Assembly: GCF_000172555.1 (NCBI RefSeq)
Contig: NZ_ABOX02000017.1
Coordinates: forward strand, 62,001-126,000
Direction: 5' to 3'
From: Pedosphaera parvula Ellin514
GTDB taxonomy: Bacteria > Verrucomicrobiota > Verrucomicrobiia > Limisphaerales > Pedosphaeraceae
Length of the DNA: 64,000 bases
Below are positions 60,972 to 64,000 of the stretch, piece after piece. Position numbers and translations under genes: made by a program. Below the pieces are notes generated by a model, which was not told the DNA's origin, did not search any database, and worked only from the letters and a program-made list of their open reading frames with translations. Each line of letters starts with the position of its first letter. Within the stretch, counting starts at the first letter, position 1.

Positions 60972-61844
60972 ATGCCGATAATTGATTTTATTCTGAACCT
61001 CGCTGGCCTGTTGCTCTGGCTCAACTGGCTGGCGATCAACTTTGATCCCCTGGCCCGCGCCACCGCCGCCACCCTCGCTGGCACTCTTAGAAAAGCTGAT
61101 ACTTCCGCCCCTCTACGTTCAAAGTTTCTGGCTGCGCTGCTCGGGTTGCTGTTTTTGCGTGCCGTAATTTATTGGTTCATCTGTCCAGCCATGAGCTTAA
61201 GCCCGAGTTTGGGGCTGGGTGTAATCGACGTTACTTTTCGCAGCGATTACTTGTACCAAAAGTTCCTCCTTTCATCGATGCTCATTTTTTCAATCCTGAG
61301 TTTTGCTGTCACTCTGGCGATCTTTTACTTCTGGTGCATTCTGCTTTCTGCCGCAAACTCAAATATCCCTGATAATGATCCCATCCAGAAAACCGTCCGC
61401 CAACATGTTCGATGGATTGAACGTTGGCCGCGCTCTGTCAAACTGCTGCTCCCATTTGCAATCACCGCATTGCTTTGGCTTGTGTTGCATCCAGTATTCA
61501 TCAAACTGGCCATTGTCCCCTCGGCGAAATCAACAACTCAACTATTCCAGCAGGCAGTTTTAATCGGCATCGGAAGCTATCTCTCCTTGAAATACCTGCT
61601 CGTCGGAATATTCCTTTTTCATCTTTTGAACAGCTACGTTTATCTGGGGAATCATCCTTTTTGGGGGTTTATCAACGCCAGCGCACACAACCTGCTCGCA
61701 CCATTAAGCTGGATTCCTTTGCGCATGTCCAAGGTCGATTTTGCCCCCTTATTGGGAATCGCGCTCGTGTTTCTCATCAGCGAATTTCTCTCACGCCTCC
61801 CCACCATCGAGCGGTGGAATATCCACCGATATCTCCCCTTTTAA
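60972..61844 (+). CDS. YggT-family-like integral membrane protein
   Basis: 290 aa from the ATG at 60972; the frame is open to 60831 right after sucD but those residues are not hydrophobic and look unlike a start. Five or six membrane segments are visible. The C-terminal region NASAHNLLAPLSWIPLRMSK then VDFAPLLGIALVFLIS matches the YggT motif (an RPLxxxxP and D-SP pattern). The N-terminal segment IIDFILNLAGLLLWLNWLAI resembles the first YggT helix. It may be two YggT-like units separated by extra helices. The function of YggT proteins is poorly known. Confidence 0.6.
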   Translation: MPIIDFILNLAGLLLWLNWLAINFDPLARATAATLAGTLRKADTSAPLRSKFLAALLGLLFLRAVIYWFICPAMSLSPSLGLGVIDVTFRSDYLYQKFLLSSMLIFSILSFAVTLAIFYFWCILLSAANSNIPDNDPIQKTVRQHVRWIERWPRSVKLLLPFAITALLWLVLHPVFIKLAIVPSAKSTTQLFQQAVLIGIGSYLSLKYLLVGIFLFHLLNSYVYLGNHPFWGFINASAHNLLAPLSWIPLRMSKVDFAPLLGIALVFLISEFLSRLPTIERWNIHRYLPF

Positions 61845-61856
61845 GAGTATCCCTGA

Positions 61857-62957
61857 TTATGCAGGCATGGCCAAAGGCAGGCGCACAATCACGGTGGTGC
61901 CTACGCCTTGTTCGCTTTGGATTATGAGACTTCCACCGTGCAGTTCGGTTAACCGCTTCGCAATCACAAGCCCCAAACCCAGCCCTTGTTGCTCATGCAT
62001 CTTGCGCTCAAATTGCATGTAAGCCCCAACTCTGCGGACATGTTCCGTCCCCAACCCCCGACCATGGTCTGCAATCGAAAGCGTCAAATCGAGTTCGGAA
62101 GGGAAAAGTGAAATCTGAATCGGCGTCCCGGCTTTGGAAAACTTAAACGCATTATGAATCAACTCATCGGCAATCTTGGTGAGATAATCCTCCGAAATGG
62201 CAACCGGTTTGTCGCTTAGATCGAGTTTCAAATCAGCGGAACGCCCGGTCGCTTCGGCCTGCAATGCCGCCCGAGTCTCCACAATTTTGCGGGGAAATGC
62301 AGTCTGTTTCTTGCGCAAGGCACTGGCCCTTTGGGGATCGGCGCCGATCAGTTCGATTTGCGAATAAATTAAAAAGTTTTCGATCAGGCGTTCCAACCGC
62401 TTGCCGGATTCATGAATAATCTGTCCCATCTCGGCAATCTCGGCCGGTTGCAATGATGCAGCATCAGCCGCCAGAATCTCACCATAGGCCAGAATACCAT
62501 TCAGCGGCGTCCGCAATTCATGCGGCAGCATCATGCTGATATTATCGCGCAAGTCCGCCAATTTCTTCTCAGCCTCATCGCGCAACGCCTGGGATTTCTT
62601 AAGGCGCGCTTCCACCGCTGCATAAAGGGCATCAATGGTGAAAGGCTTGGGCAAATAATCATCGGCACCCAGTTCCATGCCGTGACGCATCCCAGCATTA
62701 TCCGCCAGACCCGTCATCAGGATAAATGGTATCGCCGCGGTGCTCGCTTCACTCCGTAACGATGATAACGTGCGGTAGCCATCCACCTTCTCCATATTGA
62801 CGTCGCAAAGGATCAGGTCTGGCAAAATTTTGCGTGCCTTCTCGATTCCCACCGCTCCATTCTCGGCCTCGACAACTTCATAGCCCTTTTGCCGCAACGC
62901 GAGCTGGATCATCTCCCGCAACCACTCTTCATCGTCGATAACCAGGATTCTTTTCAT
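61857..62957 (-). CDS. Hybrid protein: response-regulator receiver plus histidine kinase
   Basis: 366 aa from the ATG at 62957 (MKRILVIDDEEWLREMIQLA); the frame extends to 63059 but without family resemblance. The N-terminal REC domain has the acidic pocket VIDDEEW, phosphorylation Asp in PDLILCDVNMEKVDG, and conserved Lys in ADDYLPKPFTIDAL. A linker coiled coil leads to the HisKA segment MLPHELRTPLNGILAYGEIL (H-box), then the ATPase domain with N-box ELIHNAFKFSKAG, and G-boxes IADHGRGLG and GLGLGLVIAKRLTELHGGSL. There is no membrane segment, so it is cytoplasmic. It could receive phosphate from another kinase and relay it. Confidence 0.9.
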   Translation of the reverse strand: MKRILVIDDEEWLREMIQLALRQKGYEVVEAENGAVGIEKARKILPDLILCDVNMEKVDGYRTLSSLRSEASTAAIPFILMTGLADNAGMRHGMELGADDYLPKPFTIDALYAAVEARLKKSQALRDEAEKKLADLRDNISMMLPHELRTPLNGILAYGEILAADAASLQPAEIAEMGQIIHESGKRLERLIENFLIYSQIELIGADPQRASALRKKQTAFPRKIVETRAALQAEATGRSADLKLDLSDKPVAISEDYLTKIADELIHNAFKFSKAGTPIQISLFPSELDLTLSIADHGRGLGTEHVRRVGAYMQFERKMHEQQGLGLGLVIAKRLTELHGGSLIIQSEQGVGTTVIVRLPLAMPA

Positions 62958-63231
62958 CACGTAAAGATCAATTGTTTCTGATTCGCTTCGGCAAAAAATC
63001 AAAGCAGCTATCAAGCCCAATCGCTTGGACTTCCCTTTAATCCGACATGCTTGCTCCAATTCCCTATTCCTGCCGCCTTATCCTAGGCTGACCAAAACTG
63101 AATTCTCAACGCTTAGCTCTCCGTTCCTAAAATGTCGAGGACTTAACGAATAAATATGTATATCTGAAATGCATGTCTGGATCTGAGACATCATTTTTAA
63201 TCATGAGACACTTAAAACTTCCACTGCCCCT

Positions 63232-64000
63232 TCAGCCCTTCTTCAGGAGCTGCTCCACCTGATTGATGACCACCTCCAGCGACAGTCCCTTCAGCCCATG
63301 CTGGTCGCGCAAGATCGTAATCTGTTTGCTGCGCGGACTCCAAACAGCCTCCGCAGTATCACCCCACAAAATCACGGATGGCACTCCCACCGCCGCGGCC
63401 AAATGTGATATCCCCGAATCATGTCCGACGAATCCACTTGCCGAGGCAAGCCATTGTGCCAATTCCGGCAACGCCACGCTTTGCAACAATTTCAACCGCG
63501 TGGCAGGAACCGGCTGGGCCAAACGCGGCAACCGCTCCCGCTCTGCTTCACCACCTACAATCATCAAATTTAAGTGGGTCGATTTCACCAGGTGATGGAT
63601 TAATTCCACCCATTTCCACTCCGGCCAGTTTTTTCTATCGCTCCCGCTGCCCGGATGCAACGCCAGCCAGCGGCCCGTTGTGGTGCTGGTTTCGAATGCC
63701 TTGCTTACCTCCAACCTCGGAACCGTGTCCGCTTCGAAAATCGCCAGGCGTTCCAAAGGTTTTAAGAAAACCTCCGTCGCGTGCAGGCTCTGCGTCTCGT
63801 CGGGCCGATGCGGACCGGCAATGAATTGCGCCCCCGAACAACGTCCCACGTTTGTCTCGAAGATTTGGTCCGGATCATACAAATAGGAGATGATGATGTC
63901 GAACTGACCGAAGTAACCAATCAACTCTGTGGGAAGGACTCCATCACGCGCAAAAAAACTCGCCAAATCTCTCCCTTCAATCGCTTTCACATTTGCAACT
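63232..64000 (-). CDS. Glycosyltransferase family 9 (heptosyltransferase-like), 5' end outside window
   Basis: At least 252 residues; the frame is still open at the window end, so the start is missing. The GT9 pattern is clear: LALHPGSGSDRKNWPEWKWV for nucleotide-sugar binding, LMIVGGEAERERLPRL, then ASASGFVGHDSGISHLAAAV and GVPSVILWGDTAEAVWSPRS. GT9 enzymes transfer heptose or similar sugars to the LPS core at the inner membrane. Sugar specificity cannot be told. It ends 275 bp after the hybrid kinase gene on the same strand, with no terminator recognised between them. Confidence 0.88.
   Translation of the reverse strand, partial: VANVKAIEGRDLASFFARDGVLPTELIGYFGQFDIIISYLYDPDQIFETNVGRCSGAQFIAGPHRPDETQSLHATEVFLKPLERLAIFEADTVPRLEVSKAFETSTTTGRWLALHPGSGSDRKNWPEWKWVELIHHLVKSTHLNLMIVGGEAERERLPRLAQPVPATRLKLLQSVALPELAQWLASASGFVGHDSGISHLAAAVGVPSVILWGDTAEAVWSPRSKQITILRDQHGLKGLSLEVVINQVEQLLKKG

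Overview
The window is a 64 kb piece of a bacterial chromosome that reads as Verrucomicrobiota, most likely a soil or freshwater Pedosphaera/Limisphaerales-type organism. This is an inference from gene content: a full FtsZ-based division cluster together with BamA/Skp (diderm envelope), a PEP-CTERM tail, prepilin-like proteins with an [18 protein letters not shown]-terminus, secreted Ig-like and beta-propeller proteins that share one kind of C-terminal domain, a DUF1080-type lipoprotein, and few strong Shine-Dalgarno sites. No rRNA, tRNA, CRISPR array, prophage or IS element was seen.

Layout. 1-3.2 kb: alaS (cut by the window edge) and an AsmA-like membrane protein, both on minus. 3.4-7.3 kb: a probable 6S-like RNA with its own terminator, then rarA, fau and rny on plus. 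7.4-16.9 kb: an accessory stretch with a coiled-coil membrane protein and small lipoprotein, a 1264-aa three-module secreted protein, a decayed PEP-CTERM gene, a prepilin-like protein, a glycosidase-like protein and an aldo/keto reductase. 16.9-21.5 kb: dnaB-bamA-skp on minus. 21.8-31.6 kb: a Vgb-like propeller protein, an MFS transporter, a frameshifted amidase-like gene, an esterase-like protein, a DUF1080 lipoprotein, YggU, a Na/Ca-exchanger-like protein and a CruF-like carotenoid protein. 31.6-35.2 kb: three tandem CNNM/CorC paralogues.

35.3-52.6 kb: the dcw cluster on minus, in the order mraZ, unknown gene, rsmH, ftsL-like, ftsI, murF, mraY, murD, LysM lipoprotein, ftsW, murG, murB, ddl, ftsQ, ftsA, ftsZ. 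murE and murC are not in the cluster. Two non-canonical genes are embedded in it, and the LysM gene is bracketed by strong hairpins. The mraZ promoter carries a 10-bp-periodic array of TGG boxes that fits MraZ autoregulation, next to and overlapping DnaA-box-like motifs.

52.9-64 kb: queA, a PduO-type cobalamin adenosyltransferase, a LapA-like small protein, an unknown secreted protein, an Amidase_3 cell-wall hydrolase, the TCA genes gltA-sucC-sucD, a YggT-like membrane protein, a REC-histidine kinase hybrid and a glycosyltransferase family 9 gene cut by the window end.

The core of the window is cell-wall precursor synthesis (Mur enzymes, MraY, MurG, Ddl) coupled to the divisome (FtsZ, A, Q, L, W, I), with outer-membrane assembly (BamA, Skp) nearby and TCA, folate and RNA-turnover genes around it. 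I did not find a clearly new defence or mobile system. The best candidates for undescribed biology are the two extra dcw genes with their hairpins, the regulatory region between mraZ and queA, and the structured RNA upstream of rarA.
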